Assembly: GCF_011440395.1 (NCBI RefSeq)
Contig: NZ_JAAOIX010000002.1
Span: 496,001-560,000, forward strand
DNA: 64,000 nucleotides
Direction of reading: 5' to 3'
DNA from: Pseudomaricurvus alcaniphilus
Lineage (GTDB): Bacteria; Pseudomonadota; Gammaproteobacteria; Pseudomonadales; Cellvibrionaceae
Shown here: positions 43,788-52,353 of the stretch, in pieces
Layout of the letters: each line of letters starts with the position of its first letter
Position numbering within the stretch: position 1 is the first letter of the stretch
Notes under the pieces: model-generated
What the model was told of the DNA's origin: nothing
The model's database searches: none
What the model saw: only the letters and a program-made list of their open reading frames with translations
Made by a program: the position numbers and the translations under genes

Positions 43788-45176
43788 TCAGCCTGTAGCG
43801 TTCTCCAGATCGGCAGCGGCGAAGGCATTGCGGGTCAGGTTCTCCACCCCCTCCCGGGTAATGGCGATATCGTCTTCGATGCGGATGCCGCCGCAGGGGA
43901 TCAGTTGCTCTATCAGGGGCCAGTTGAGCAGCCGGGCGCGCTTGTCGCAGCGCGCCTCTTGCAGCAGCGCGGGAATGAAGTACAAACCCGGCTCTATGGT
44001 GAATACCTGGCCTGTTTCCATGGGGCGGGTCAGGCGCAGGTAGGGGTGCTCAGGCGGGGGCGGCACTTGCTCTCCGCTGGCGGAGTGCAGCCAGCCGCCC
44101 CGTTCGTGTACCTGCAAACCTAGCAGGTGGCCGAGACCGTGGGGAAAGAAGATCGAGGTCAGCCCCTCCTGCAGGCAAACCTCCGCCGAGCAAGTGACCA
44201 GCCCCGCGTCTCGCAGCACCCCGGCCAGCAGGCGATGGGCTTGCAGGTGCAGGTCGACGTAACTGGCGCCCACCTGGATACTGGCGATGATCTGCTGCTG
44301 CAAGCCGTCCATGGCCTCGATCAACGCCCTGAACTTATCCTCGCTGGTACTGTAAGTGCGGCTGATATCCGCCCCATAGCCACCCGCACTGGCGCCGGCA
44401 TCGATCAGGAAGCTGCGCCGCTGGGGCGGCTGCTGGCGACTCTTCTGGGTGTAGTGCAGCACCGCTGAATGCTCGTTGAGGGCGATGATGTTGCCGTAGG
44501 GCAGGTCCTCTTCCAGTTGCCCGCTGGCTTCAAGGTAGGCCATATGGATGCCGTATTCCGAGCTGCCCGCACTAAAAGCCCTGGCTGCAGCCCGGTGACC
44601 GAGTACCGCACGGGCACTGGCCCGGCGCAGGCACTCCAGTTGATAGCCGTCTTTATAGGCACTGCGGAAGTCCAGCGCCGTCAGCAGCGCCGCCGGATTG
44701 ATACGGGCACTGGCAAAAGGGCAGTGTTCCGGCGCACCGATATAGGCCGGGTAATGCAGCGCCGGCAAGTGCTGCAATACAGTGCTGTGATCACTGCATA
44801 CCGCGACTTCAAACGCATCCAACACGGCGGAATCGGTGAGCGGCTCGACCTTGTGCCAGATATCCTGTGGCTGAAAGTACAGCAACAGTGGCCGCTCCGA
44901 GTCACCGTCGATCCAGATATAACTGTCCGGTCGATTAAGCAGTGGCAACCAGGCTTTGAAATAGGGGTTTACCCTGAAGGGGTAGGCCTGGTCTTCGCGA
45001 AAGCGCATGATCTCGGCGCCGGCGGCGACCAGCACACCATCCACCTGCATGTCTGCCAGCAAGCCCTGCCAGACTCGCAACTGCGCAGCCACATGTTCGC
45101 CGTAGGTGTGTGCCAGATCGGTAGGAATCAAACCGTTACTCCGTCTCGGGTCCTGAATCGGACGTTCGCCTGCCAT
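43788..45176 (-). CDS. pepQ: Xaa-Pro dipeptidase (prolidase, M24 family)
   Basis: Cuts dipeptides with C-terminal proline in the cytoplasm. The 462-residue product has an N-terminal creatinase-like domain and the pita-bread M24 domain with all five metal ligands: Asp of DAGASAGG, Asp of ADISRT, His of PHGLGHLLGL, Glu of TIEPGLYF and Glu of IRIEDDIAI. Its 462 residues are in the range of PepQ (about 440-450). It is divergent from the D-glutamate/5-oxoproline operon across a 470-bp gap. Both gene sets release or recycle small amino-acid products, which might explain the proximity, though no shared regulation is visible. Confidence 0.92.
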   Translation of the reverse strand: MAGERPIQDPRRSNGLIPTDLAHTYGEHVAAQLRVWQGLLADMQVDGVLVAAGAEIMRFREDQAYPFRVNPYFKAWLPLLNRPDSYIWIDGDSERPLLLYFQPQDIWHKVEPLTDSAVLDAFEVAVCSDHSTVLQHLPALHYPAYIGAPEHCPFASARINPAALLTALDFRSAYKDGYQLECLRRASARAVLGHRAAARAFSAGSSEYGIHMAYLEASGQLEEDLPYGNIIALNEHSAVLHYTQKSRQQPPQRRSFLIDAGASAGGYGADISRTYSTSEDKFRALIEAMDGLQQQIIASIQVGASYVDLHLQAHRLLAGVLRDAGLVTCSAEVCLQEGLTSIFFPHGLGHLLGLQVHERGGWLHSASGEQVPPPPEHPYLRLTRPMETGQVFTIEPGLYFIPALLQEARCDKRARLLNWPLIEQLIPCGGIRIEDDIAITREGVENLTRNAFAAADLENATG

Positions 45177-45237
45177 CAGAAAGCCTTCGGGGCGCTGCGG
45201 GAAGATGCAGGGCGCGGGATTGTAACAATCACCGCTT

Positions 45238-45273
45238 TTACAACTGCAGGCTTTTTTACAACTACAGGCTTTT
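45238..45273. repeat. 18-bp tandem repeat in a divergent intergenic region
   Basis: TTACAACTGCAGGCTTTT and TTACAACTACAGGCTTTT (45238-45255, 45256-45273) differ at one base. It lies 62 bp upstream of the prolidase ATG. The rest of 45177-45646 shows no supported gene or clear promoter. Confidence 0.75.
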
Positions 45274-45646
45274 CGACACCAGTTGCGACGTTAACCCAAA
45301 GCAACCCGGTGCACCAAGGCTTTTGGGTCACAAACCCATGCTCACCTCCCGGAGCAGCGCGCCGCAATTGGGGTCATTGGCTTGCCCCCCCATGCTCGGC
45401 CCTGGCTGCTGCAACTCCTCGCACACTTTCCATTTTGCAGCGTGTCGCCTCCCGCTTACCAGCTACGGGCTGAGCAAAATAAAAATCATACCGGTAGCGC
45501 GGGGCTGATAAAGAGCTGGCCAGCATTGGCGCGTAAAAATACGCGGCCATCGGCTCCCCAATTACCGTTTTCCGGTTGCACAGCGCCCCCCCGGGGATCG
45601 ACAATAGGTCTCTGGAGCCATCAACCCGCCGGATAAGGGAAGCATT

Positions 45647-46465
45647 ATGAACTCCGTCTCTTCGACCCGCCAAATACGCCCAGCAACATCAGGCCCCGCC
45701 CAACTGCGCGAGCGCATTCGCCGCGGTGAGCACTCCGGCCATACCTCCGGCCTGTGCCAGGGTTTTGTGCAGTGCAATGTGGCTATTTTACCGCGCGACT
45801 GGGCGGCGGAATTCCTGCAGTTTTGCCAGCTCAACCCCAAGCCCTGCCCGCTGGTGGCCATGGCCAGCCAACCGGGCGACACCGGTATAGACGGTATTGG
45901 CCCGGACTTCGATATTCGCACCGACGTGCCTCGCTACCGCCTTTGGGAAAACGGCCAACTGGCCCGGGAGGTGACAGATTTGCATGAGGTCTGGCGCGAC
46001 GACCTGGTGACCTTCCTGATTGGCTGCTCGTTCTCTTTTGAGGAGGCGCTGCTGGCTGACGGCCTCGAAATTCGCAATCTCAGCGAGAGTAAAAACGTGC
46101 CCATGTACAACACCAATATCCGCTGCAAAAGCGCCGGCCGCTTCAGCGCCAATATGGTGGTAAGCATGCGCCCCTTTCTGCCCGCCGACGCCATCCGCAT
46201 GATCCAGATCTGCTCCCGCTTCCCCACCGTGCACGGCGCACCGGTGCACTTTGGCGACCCCGCCGCCATTGGCATCGCCGCACTGGAGCGGCCAGACTAC
46301 GGCGATGCGGTGACCATCAATCCCGGTGAAGTACCGGTATTTACCGCCTGCGGGGTCACCCCCCAGGCCGCCATCATGGAGGCAAAACCGCCCTTTTGTA
46401 TTACCCACAGCCCCGGCTGCATGGCGGTTACCGACATCCCTAACAGCCGTTTGGCCGTATTCTAG
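45647..46465 (+). CDS. DUF1445 protein, N-terminal half of D-glutamate cyclase type
   Basis: A 272-residue DUF1445 (YcsI-type) protein. Recognisable family segments are [54 protein letters not shown] and [11 protein letters not shown]. In mammals, DUF1445 is fused to DUF4392 in the mitochondrial D-glutamate cyclase DGLUCY, which converts D-glutamate to 5-oxo-D-proline. Here the two domains are separate genes at either end of the 5-oxoprolinase genes. AGGGAAG lies close to the ATG. It is the first gene of the operon, 18 bp before pxpA. The cyclase role is by homology. Confidence 0.88.
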   Translation: MNSVSSTRQIRPATSGPAQLRERIRRGEHSGHTSGLCQGFVQCNVAILPRDWAAEFLQFCQLNPKPCPLVAMASQPGDTGIDGIGPDFDIRTDVPRYRLWENGQLAREVTDLHEVWRDDLVTFLIGCSFSFEEALLADGLEIRNLSESKNVPMYNTNIRCKSAGRFSANMVVSMRPFLPADAIRMIQICSRFPTVHGAPVHFGDPAAIGIAALERPDYGDAVTINPGEVPVFTACGVTPQAAIMEAKPPFCITHSPGCMAVTDIPNSRLAVF

Positions 46466-46483
46466 AATAACGAGGCCCTAACT

Positions 46484-47218
46484 ATGGCGTTACTGTTAAA
46501 TTGTGATCTCGGCGAAAGCTTTGGTGCCTGGACCATGGGCGTCGATGCCGAGGTCATGCCCCACATTGACCAGGCCAATATCGCCTGCGGCTTTCACGCC
46601 GGCGACCCCATGGTGATGCGCGCCACCCTGGCACTGGCAAAACACCACGGCGTCGCCGTGGGCGCGCACCCCAGCTACCCGGATGTGGCCGGTTTCGGGC
46701 GCCGCTCCATGCAGTGCAGCAACGACGAAATCGCCGCCCTCATTACCTACCAGCTGGCGGCGCTGGAGGGGATGGCCCGCTGCCAGGGGTTGGCGCTCAG
46801 TTACATCAAACCCCACGGCGCCCTCTATAACGACATGATGGCCAAGGCGGATATTCGCCACGTGATCATGGACACCGTGGCCGCCTACCACACCCCCATT
46901 CACCTGATGCTACAAGCCACCCCCGACGCCCCCATGCATCAGCAGGAAGCCGAGGCGCGCGGCCTGCAGCTGTATTTTGAAGCCTTTGCCGATCGCCGCT
47001 ACAGCGCCAGCGGCCTGCTGCTGCCGCGCTCGCAGCCCGGCGCGGTGTTAACCCTCGAGCAGATGCTGGCCCAGGTCGAGCAGCTCGATCGCGCCGGCAC
47101 CATTACCACCGACAGCGGCCTGGAGCTGCCGCTGCAAGCCGATACCCTCTGTGTGCACGGCGATAATCCCGCCGCGGTGCGCGCCATCCAGGCAATACGC
47201 AACATTATCCACTCATGA
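46484..47218 (+). CDS. pxpA: 5-oxoprolinase subunit A (LamB/YcsF family)
   Basis: PxpA works with PxpB and PxpC in the ATP-dependent opening of 5-oxoproline to glutamate. The 244-residue product starts with the family signature LLLNCDLGESFGAWTMG and continues with HIDQANIACGFHAGDP, GVAVGAHPSYPDVAGFGRR and YIKPHGALYND. GAGG stands about eight bases before the ATG. The stop overlaps the pxpB start by four bases (ATGA), so the subunits are co-translated. Length and motifs are complete, with no sign of decay. Confidence 0.95.
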   Translation: MALLLNCDLGESFGAWTMGVDAEVMPHIDQANIACGFHAGDPMVMRATLALAKHHGVAVGAHPSYPDVAGFGRRSMQCSNDEIAALITYQLAALEGMARCQGLALSYIKPHGALYNDMMAKADIRHVIMDTVAAYHTPIHLMLQATPDAPMHQQEAEARGLQLYFEAFADRRYSASGLLLPRSQPGAVLTLEQMLAQVEQLDRAGTITTDSGLELPLQADTLCVHGDNPAAVRAIQAIRNIIHS

Positions 47219-47889
47219 AGATTTATAACGCCGGCGAAAACTCCGTAGTGGTCTATTTCAGCGAGCACGCCAGCCCCGAGGTTTCCGCCCGGGTGCAACA
47301 CACCGCGGGGCGATTGCCACAACTGCTGGGCCCGGCCCTGATCGACCTGGTACCCTCCTACGCCTCACTGCTGGTGATCTATGACCCGGCGCGCTGCGGG
47401 CAACTGGAGCTGCGCCAGACCATCCGCAAAGCCGCCGCCGGCAGCAGCGAAGACCGCGCCACCGAGAAGCTGGTGGAACTGCCGACCTGGTACTCAACCG
47501 CAGCGGGCCCCGATCTCGAGCCCCTGGCCCGCCACGCCGGACTGGCGATAGAGGAAGTCATCGAGCTGCACCAGGCGCTGGAGTACCGAGTCTATGCCAT
47601 CGGCTTCGCCCCGGGTTTTGCCTACCTCGGCGAACTCGACCCGCGGATTGCCAAGCCGCGCCTGGCGACCCCGCGCGCCAAAGTGCCCCGCGGCGCCGTC
47701 GCCATCGCCGATCGCCAGACGGCGGTCTACCCGGCCGCCTCCCCCGGCGGCTGGAACCTGATCGGGCTCTGCCCGGTCACCCTGTTCGACCCGGAGGCCG
47801 ATCCCCCTATGCCTCTGCAAGTGGGGGACCGGGTCCGGTTTCGGGCCATCGAGCAAGACGAGTACCGGCAGCTGGGAGGTGAGCTGTGA
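47215..47889 (+). CDS. pxpB: 5-oxoprolinase subunit B (KipI family)
   Basis: A 224-residue subunit of the PxpABC 5-oxoprolinase. It carries the KipI/allophanate-hydrolase subunit 1 pattern: SYASLLVIYDP, then VYAIGFAPGFAYLGELDPRI, PRAKVPRGAVAIADRQTAVYP and GGWNLIGLCP. The start overlaps pxpA, and its stop overlaps the GTG start of pxpC, so the complex is made from one tightly coupled unit. The family name comes from the Bacillus kinase-A inhibitor KipI, but in this context the enzymatic role is better supported. Confidence 0.94.
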   Translation: MKIYNAGENSVVVYFSEHASPEVSARVQHTAGRLPQLLGPALIDLVPSYASLLVIYDPARCGQLELRQTIRKAAAGSSEDRATEKLVELPTWYSTAAGPDLEPLARHAGLAIEEVIELHQALEYRVYAIGFAPGFAYLGELDPRIAKPRLATPRAKVPRGAVAIADRQTAVYPAASPGGWNLIGLCPVTLFDPEADPPMPLQVGDRVRFRAIEQDEYRQLGGEL

Positions 47890-48827
47890 GTGTCGAAGTC
47901 AGCCGCGCCGGCATCCTCGCCCTGCTCACCGACGGCGGCCGCTTTGGCCAACACCAGCTGGGCCTGACCAGCGGCGGCCCCATGGACCCGTTCGCGTTTC
48001 ACTGGGCCAACCGCCTGTGTGAAAATGCACCCGACGCCACCGCCATTGAAGTCACTGTGGGCGGGCTCGGGCTGCGCTTTCATGGCCCCACCCGGGTCGC
48101 GATTACCGGCGCGGAAGTGGCCGTAACCATCAACGGTAAAGCGGTTGAACGCTGGCGCAGCCACGCGGTCAAAGCTGACGACCAGCTGAAGATTGCCTAT
48201 GCCCAGAAGGGCTGCCGCTGCTATGTAGCGGTCAGTGGTGGCTTTCAGGTGAAACCATTTTTGGGTAGCACCAGCACCGTGGTGCGGGAAGGGGTTGGCG
48301 GCCTCAATGGCCAGGCGTTGCAGAACGGCGATTTCATCGAGAGCGCCAGCGACAACAGCCAACAGTGCTGGCGCCTGCCGCCGGCCGAGTTACCCAGGTA
48401 CAGCAACTGGCTGCCCCTGCGGGTGATTCCCGGCTACCAGAACGAGGTTTTTCACCCCCAGCAGCAGCGGCTGTTCTTCCAGTCCAGCTATCAGGTGGGC
48501 AAGCTCAGCGACCGCATGGGCTACCGCCTCAGCGGCCCCCCCATCAGAGCGGGCGTGGAGGGCATTCTGTCCGAGGGCATCTGCCTCGGCGCCATCCAGA
48601 TTCCGGCCGATGGCCAACCCATCGTGCTGATGAACGACCGCCAGACCATCGGCGGCTACCCCAAGATCGGCTCGGTGCTGTCCCTCGACCTGGCCCGACT
48701 GGCGCAATTAAAACCGGGCGACAAGGTCAACTTTGCCGCCATCACCCTGGAAAGCGCGCACCGGGCGCTGCAGCTGGCCAGCAAGCATTTTGCTTCCGTA
48801 CAAGCGGAAGCCATCACAGTGGATTAA
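47886..48827 (+). CDS. pxpC: 5-oxoprolinase subunit C (KipA family)
   Basis: A 313-residue subunit related to the biotin-dependent carboxyltransferase/allophanate hydrolase subunit 2 domain. Typical segments are GILALLTDGGRFGQHQLGLT, SGGPMDPFAFHWANRL, ITGAEVAVTINGK, YVAVSGGF, SDRMGYRLSGP and GYPKIGSVLSLDLARLAQL. The start is a GTG that overlaps the pxpB stop (GTGA). It is followed after only four bases by the DUF4392 gene, tying the D-glutamate cyclase half to the oxoprolinase complex in one transcript. Confidence 0.94.
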   Translation: MSVEVSRAGILALLTDGGRFGQHQLGLTSGGPMDPFAFHWANRLCENAPDATAIEVTVGGLGLRFHGPTRVAITGAEVAVTINGKAVERWRSHAVKADDQLKIAYAQKGCRCYVAVSGGFQVKPFLGSTSTVVREGVGGLNGQALQNGDFIESASDNSQQCWRLPPAELPRYSNWLPLRVIPGYQNEVFHPQQQRLFFQSSYQVGKLSDRMGYRLSGPPIRAGVEGILSEGICLGAIQIPADGQPIVLMNDRQTIGGYPKIGSVLSLDLARLAQLKPGDKVNFAAITLESAHRALQLASKHFASVQAEAITVD

Positions 48828-48831
48828 CGCC

Positions 48832-49728
48832 ATGAACGACATCGACCGTGACCCTCATCAAGAACCAGGCCACGACCCCGGCCACAACGACGACTCCGAC
48901 AAGGCCGCCATGGCCATCAGCCTGCGGCTGGAAAACCTGCTGGTGGGACAAAACCTTCGCGGCATGCGCACGGTGCAAGCTGTGCTCGATCCGGGTTACC
49001 TGCTGCGCGCCGCCAAACTGTTGCTCAACAGCGGGCCACGAGTGTTGATTGCCACCGGGTTTCCAGTGCTGCACACTTTTGAGACCGACGGCCCGGTCGG
49101 CGCCATTGCCCTCTGCCAGGTGCTGCAGAAAATGAAATACGAGCCCCTGCTGCTGTGCGAAGCGGCACTGGCCTCAGCGCTGTTCAACCGCTACCCGGTG
49201 CAAACCCTCACCATCGGCGACAGCAGCGAAACCCTGACCGAAGCGCTGCTGGCCCAGCAGCCGGATATACTGCTCTGCATCGAGCGCCCGGGGGTGGCCA
49301 GCGACGGCCACTACTACAACATGCGCGCTGAAGACATCAGCAACCGGGTCGCCGGGCTGGACGCCTTTGTGGCACAGGAACTCTGCCCCACCATTGCCAT
49401 CGGTGACGGCGGCAACGAGCTGGGCATGGGCAATGCCCTCAGCGCCGTGGAGGAACTGGATATCAAGCCCGCCGTCAGCGGTTGCACGGAATTAATTCCC
49501 GCTGACGTCTCCAACTGGGGCGCACTGGGCCTGATCGCCATGCTCGGCTGGCTGCAACAGAAGGACTTGCTGGCGACGGTCAAACCGCTGGAGATTCTCG
49601 ACTATTTGTCCAAGCGCGGCAGCCTCGACGGGGTCACCCGGCGCAACGAACTGACCGAGGACGGCCTGCCGGGCAAGGTCGGCGTGGCCCTGCTGGCGGA
49701 GATGCGCCAACTCACCGAGTTCTGCTGA
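48832..49728 (+). CDS. DUF4392 protein, C-terminal half of D-glutamate cyclase type
   Basis: A 298-residue protein. Family segments are GPRVLIATGFPV, PVGAIALCQVL, PDILLCIERPG, YYNMRAEDISN and the glycine-rich IAIGDGGNELGMGNA. In the mammalian D-glutamate cyclase this domain follows DUF1445 in the same chain; here it is encoded separately behind pxpC. The ATG at 48832 is four bases from the pxpC stop; a longer frame overlapping pxpC has no support. The first 30 residues are His/Asp-rich and probably disordered. Whether both proteins form one enzyme cannot be seen but is the simplest reading. Confidence 0.87.
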   Translation: MNDIDRDPHQEPGHDPGHNDDSDKAAMAISLRLENLLVGQNLRGMRTVQAVLDPGYLLRAAKLLLNSGPRVLIATGFPVLHTFETDGPVGAIALCQVLQKMKYEPLLLCEAALASALFNRYPVQTLTIGDSSETLTEALLAQQPDILLCIERPGVASDGHYYNMRAEDISNRVAGLDAFVAQELCPTIAIGDGGNELGMGNALSAVEELDIKPAVSGCTELIPADVSNWGALGLIAMLGWLQQKDLLATVKPLEILDYLSKRGSLDGVTRRNELTEDGLPGKVGVALLAEMRQLTEFC

Positions 49729-49921
49729 CAGTTGCCACTGCAATAGCGGGGCTCATTTGCGCGGCGGCCGCCGACGTTGTCGCCTCGGCAGAGGGCTGCA
49801 GGGTGGAGAATTTAGCTGCAAATGTCGGCCGGCTGGGCAAAAAATCCAACGCTGCTGTGATAAAGTGAGCGCAATTTTTTCGGCGTGTCGCCAGCGCGGC
49901 AGAGTATTTTGAGGGTTACCC

Positions 49922-50779
49922 GTGAGTACAGTTTTTCTAAACGATGCCTTTATGCCCATAACAGAGGCGAAAATCTCGCCCATGGACCGGGGCTTTTTAT
50001 TCGGTGATGGCATCTACGAAGTCATACCCTCCTACGACGGCAAGCTGGTCGGTTTTGGCCCCCATATCGAGCGCATGCGCAGCGGCCTGGCGGCACTGGA
50101 AATCCCCCTCGACTGGGAGCCGGCTCGCTGGCTACTGCTCTGCCAACAACTGATCGAAAAAAATGGCCGCGGCAACCTGGGCATCTACCTGCACGTCAGC
50201 CGCGGCGCCGACAGCAAACGCTTTCACGCCTACCCGGAGGGAGTCAAACCCACGGTGTTCGCCTATACCTTTGCCATCAATCCGCCACCGCCGGCGGACA
50301 AAGACAAGGTGCAGGGTTTCAAGGTCTCCACCGCCCGGGATTTGCGCTGGCAGCGCTGCAACATCAAATCCACCGCCCTGCTCGGCAATGTCATGCATTT
50401 CCAGCAGGGTTACGCCGCCGGCCACAACGAAATCATTCTCTATAACGCCCGCAACGAAATGACCGAAGGCAGCTCCTGTAACGCCTATATCGTCAAGCAC
50501 GGCACGGTGATTACACCGCCCCTCGACCACCAGCTGTTGCCCGGCATCACGCGCCTGATATTGCTCGACATCCTGCGCAAGGACGGCACCATTCCGGTGG
50601 AGGAGCGCACCGTGACCATGGACGAGGTGTTCGACGCCGATGAAGTGTGGCTCACCAGCTCCAGCAAGGAGATAGCGCCGGTGATTGAAATCGATGGCAA
50701 ACCGGTGGCCGATGGCAAACCCGGGGATGTGTGGCTGGCCGCGCAGACCCTGTTCAGCGCCAACAAGTACAACTACTGA
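49922..50779 (+). CDS. dat: D-amino-acid aminotransferase (class IV, PLP)
   Basis: Interconverts D-alanine plus 2-oxoglutarate with pyruvate plus D-glutamate. The 285-residue fold-type IV enzyme has the phosphate- and PLP-contacting segments MDRGFLFGDGIYEVIP and EMTEGSSCNAYIV, and the catalytic Lys at residue 149 in RCNIKSTALL. A branched-chain aminotransferase or aminodeoxychorismate lyase is less likely given the neighbouring genes. The start is GTG with GAGGG seven bases before it. It is 193 bp after the DUF4392 gene and nine bases before alr, so it may have its own promoter. Confidence 0.85.
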   Translation: MSTVFLNDAFMPITEAKISPMDRGFLFGDGIYEVIPSYDGKLVGFGPHIERMRSGLAALEIPLDWEPARWLLLCQQLIEKNGRGNLGIYLHVSRGADSKRFHAYPEGVKPTVFAYTFAINPPPPADKDKVQGFKVSTARDLRWQRCNIKSTALLGNVMHFQQGYAAGHNEIILYNARNEMTEGSSCNAYIVKHGTVITPPLDHQLLPGITRLILLDILRKDGTIPVEERTVTMDEVFDADEVWLTSSSKEIAPVIEIDGKPVADGKPGDVWLAAQTLFSANKYNY

Positions 50780-50788
50780 GTTCACTGC

Positions 50789-51871
50789 ATGACCCGCCCC
50801 TGCCAAGCCGTTATCGATCTGGCCGCACTGCGCCACAACTGTCAGCTGGCCCAGCGCCTGGCGCCCGGCAGCAATATCGTCGCGGTGGTCAAAGCCAACG
50901 CCTACGGCCACGGTGCTGTGCCGGTGGCGCGGGCGCTGCAACCCCTGGTCAGCGCGCTGGCGGTATCCTGTACGGAAGAGGCGCTGGAGTTACGCGCGGC
51001 CGGTATCCACCTGCCCATCCTGTTGCTGGAGGGGCCGTTCGAGGCGGCCGAAATCCAGCTCGCGGCAGAGCACGACTTCTGGTTGATGCTCAACAATATG
51101 CGGCAGGTGCAATGGCTCTGCGACGCCGGCGACCACGCGCCGCTGACAGTCTGGCTCAAGGCCGACACCGGTATGAACCGGCTGGGCTTGTCCCCCGCCG
51201 ACCTGCACAGCGCACACCGGCAATTGCAGGCCTTGCCAGGGGTCAAGCCGACGCTGGTTCTGGCCACGCACTTCGCCGCCGCCGACCAGCTCGACAGCGA
51301 CTTTACCCCCAGCCAAATGGCCCGCTTCGAAACTGCCTGCGACGGCCTGGCCGGGCCGCGCAGCCTTGCCAATTCCCCCGCCCTGCTGGCCTGGCCCGCA
51401 AGCCACGGCGACTACGTGCGCCCCGGCATCATGCTCTACGGCAGCTCGCCCTTCGCCGGCCCCCAGCCAAACGCCGCACAACTGCAGCCGGTTATGTCCC
51501 TGAATTCGGCGGTGATCGCCGTGCGTGAGGTGGCAGCCGGTGCCACGGTGGGCTACGGCCGCCGCTGGACCGCCCGGAGCCCCTCCCGCATTGCCACCAT
51601 TGCCATCGGCTACGGCGACGGCTACCCGCGCCACGCCCCCAGCGGTACGCCGCTATTGATCAACGGCCAGCGTGCCGCGCTGGTGGGAACAGTATCGATG
51701 GATATGATTACCGCCGATGTCACCGAATTGGACAATATCGGCATCGGCAGTCAAGTGGAGCTGTGGGGGAAGAATTTACCGGTGGATGAGGTGGCCGGTT
51801 GGGTGGGCACTATTGGCTATGAATTGCTGACCCGGCTGTCGAGCCGGGTTGCCAGGCATTACCTGGATTAA
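50789..51871 (+). CDS. alr: Alanine racemase
   Basis: A 360-residue PLP enzyme that interconverts L- and D-alanine for peptidoglycan or D-amino-acid use. The PLP Lys is residue 35 in VVKANAYGHG, the other signatures are RPGIMLYGSSPF, and the C-terminal catalytic Tyr region is IAIGYGDGYPR. It is complete and of usual length. It follows the D-amino-acid aminotransferase with a nine-base gap. Together they link L-Ala, D-Ala and D-Glu, the substrate of the cyclase encoded upstream. Confidence 0.95.
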   Translation: MTRPCQAVIDLAALRHNCQLAQRLAPGSNIVAVVKANAYGHGAVPVARALQPLVSALAVSCTEEALELRAAGIHLPILLLEGPFEAAEIQLAAEHDFWLMLNNMRQVQWLCDAGDHAPLTVWLKADTGMNRLGLSPADLHSAHRQLQALPGVKPTLVLATHFAAADQLDSDFTPSQMARFETACDGLAGPRSLANSPALLAWPASHGDYVRPGIMLYGSSPFAGPQPNAAQLQPVMSLNSAVIAVREVAAGATVGYGRRWTARSPSRIATIAIGYGDGYPRHAPSGTPLLINGQRAALVGTVSMDMITADVTELDNIGIGSQVELWGKNLPVDEVAGWVGTIGYELLTRLSSRVARHYLD

Positions 51872-51904
51872 AGAGACTGGATTAAAGAGACTGGATTAAA
51901 GAGG
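51863..51904. repeat. Three 14-bp tandem repeats at the alr stop
   Basis: CTGGATTAAAGAGA is repeated at 51863, 51877 and 51891 (last base changed in the third), with more decayed units after. The first unit contains the alr stop codon. Confidence 0.85.
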
Positions 51905-51938
51905 CTGGATGAAAAGGCTAAATGAAGAGACTGAATAA

Positions 51939-51961
51939 AGGGCCTTTAAACGAAAGGCCCT
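51939..51961. terminator. Bidirectional hairpin between alr and the small minus-strand gene
   Basis: AGGGCCTTT-AAACG-AAAGGCCCT, a perfect 9-bp stem. On the minus strand it begins at the peptide stop codon and is followed by TTATT. Confidence 0.65.
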
Positions 51962-52100
51962 AACTCTGCCCTGCGGTTTGCTGCAGCACCTCTGGCAGAT
52001 ATTGTTTGGCAAACGTGAAGGTGTCTTGCAGATCCATTGCACTGGCACATACACCAAGTGCAAAGATCACTATAGCGATGGTGAGTACATCGAGTTTCAT
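51960..52100 (-). CDS. Small 46-residue membrane or secreted peptide, unknown
   Basis: A short gene not obvious among larger frames. The peptide begins MKLDVLTIAIVIFALGVCAS, a charged start followed by a 15-residue hydrophobic stretch (membrane segment or signal peptide, possible cleavage after CASA), then a soluble tail LQDTFTFAKQYLPEVLQQTA. An AGGTAAAGG purine-rich site stands immediately before the ATG, and a TATAAT -10 box (minus strand of 52119-52124) lies about 20 bp upstream. A hairpin follows the stop. These three signals support a real gene. No family is recognised. The rest of the stretch to 52353 shows nothing else. Confidence 0.55.
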   Translation of the reverse strand: MKLDVLTIAIVIFALGVCASAMDLQDTFTFAKQYLPEVLQQTAGQS

Positions 52101-52353
52101 ACCTTTACCTGAATACTAATTATACTGTTTTGCTATGACTGGTTTCTGATCATTCAGTTCAGTTTTATAGCAAAAAAGTTTTAAATGCCAAGGAAATGAC
52201 ACAGGCGACGACCAAGCCAAAGGCTCGTAGTGCGCTGCACAACCGTCACCAATACCACAGAGTTAAGACTTACTTACCCCAAAGAGCAAGTATTACAACG
52301 ATTATGGCGCAAGAATCATTAAATGCGCTGCTTATTGGCCGATTGAGCCGTGC

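Noticed and set aside
45374-45921. Minus-strand frames over the DUF1445 promoter region
   Set aside because: They overlap the start of a clear gene and have no family resemblance or ribosome site.
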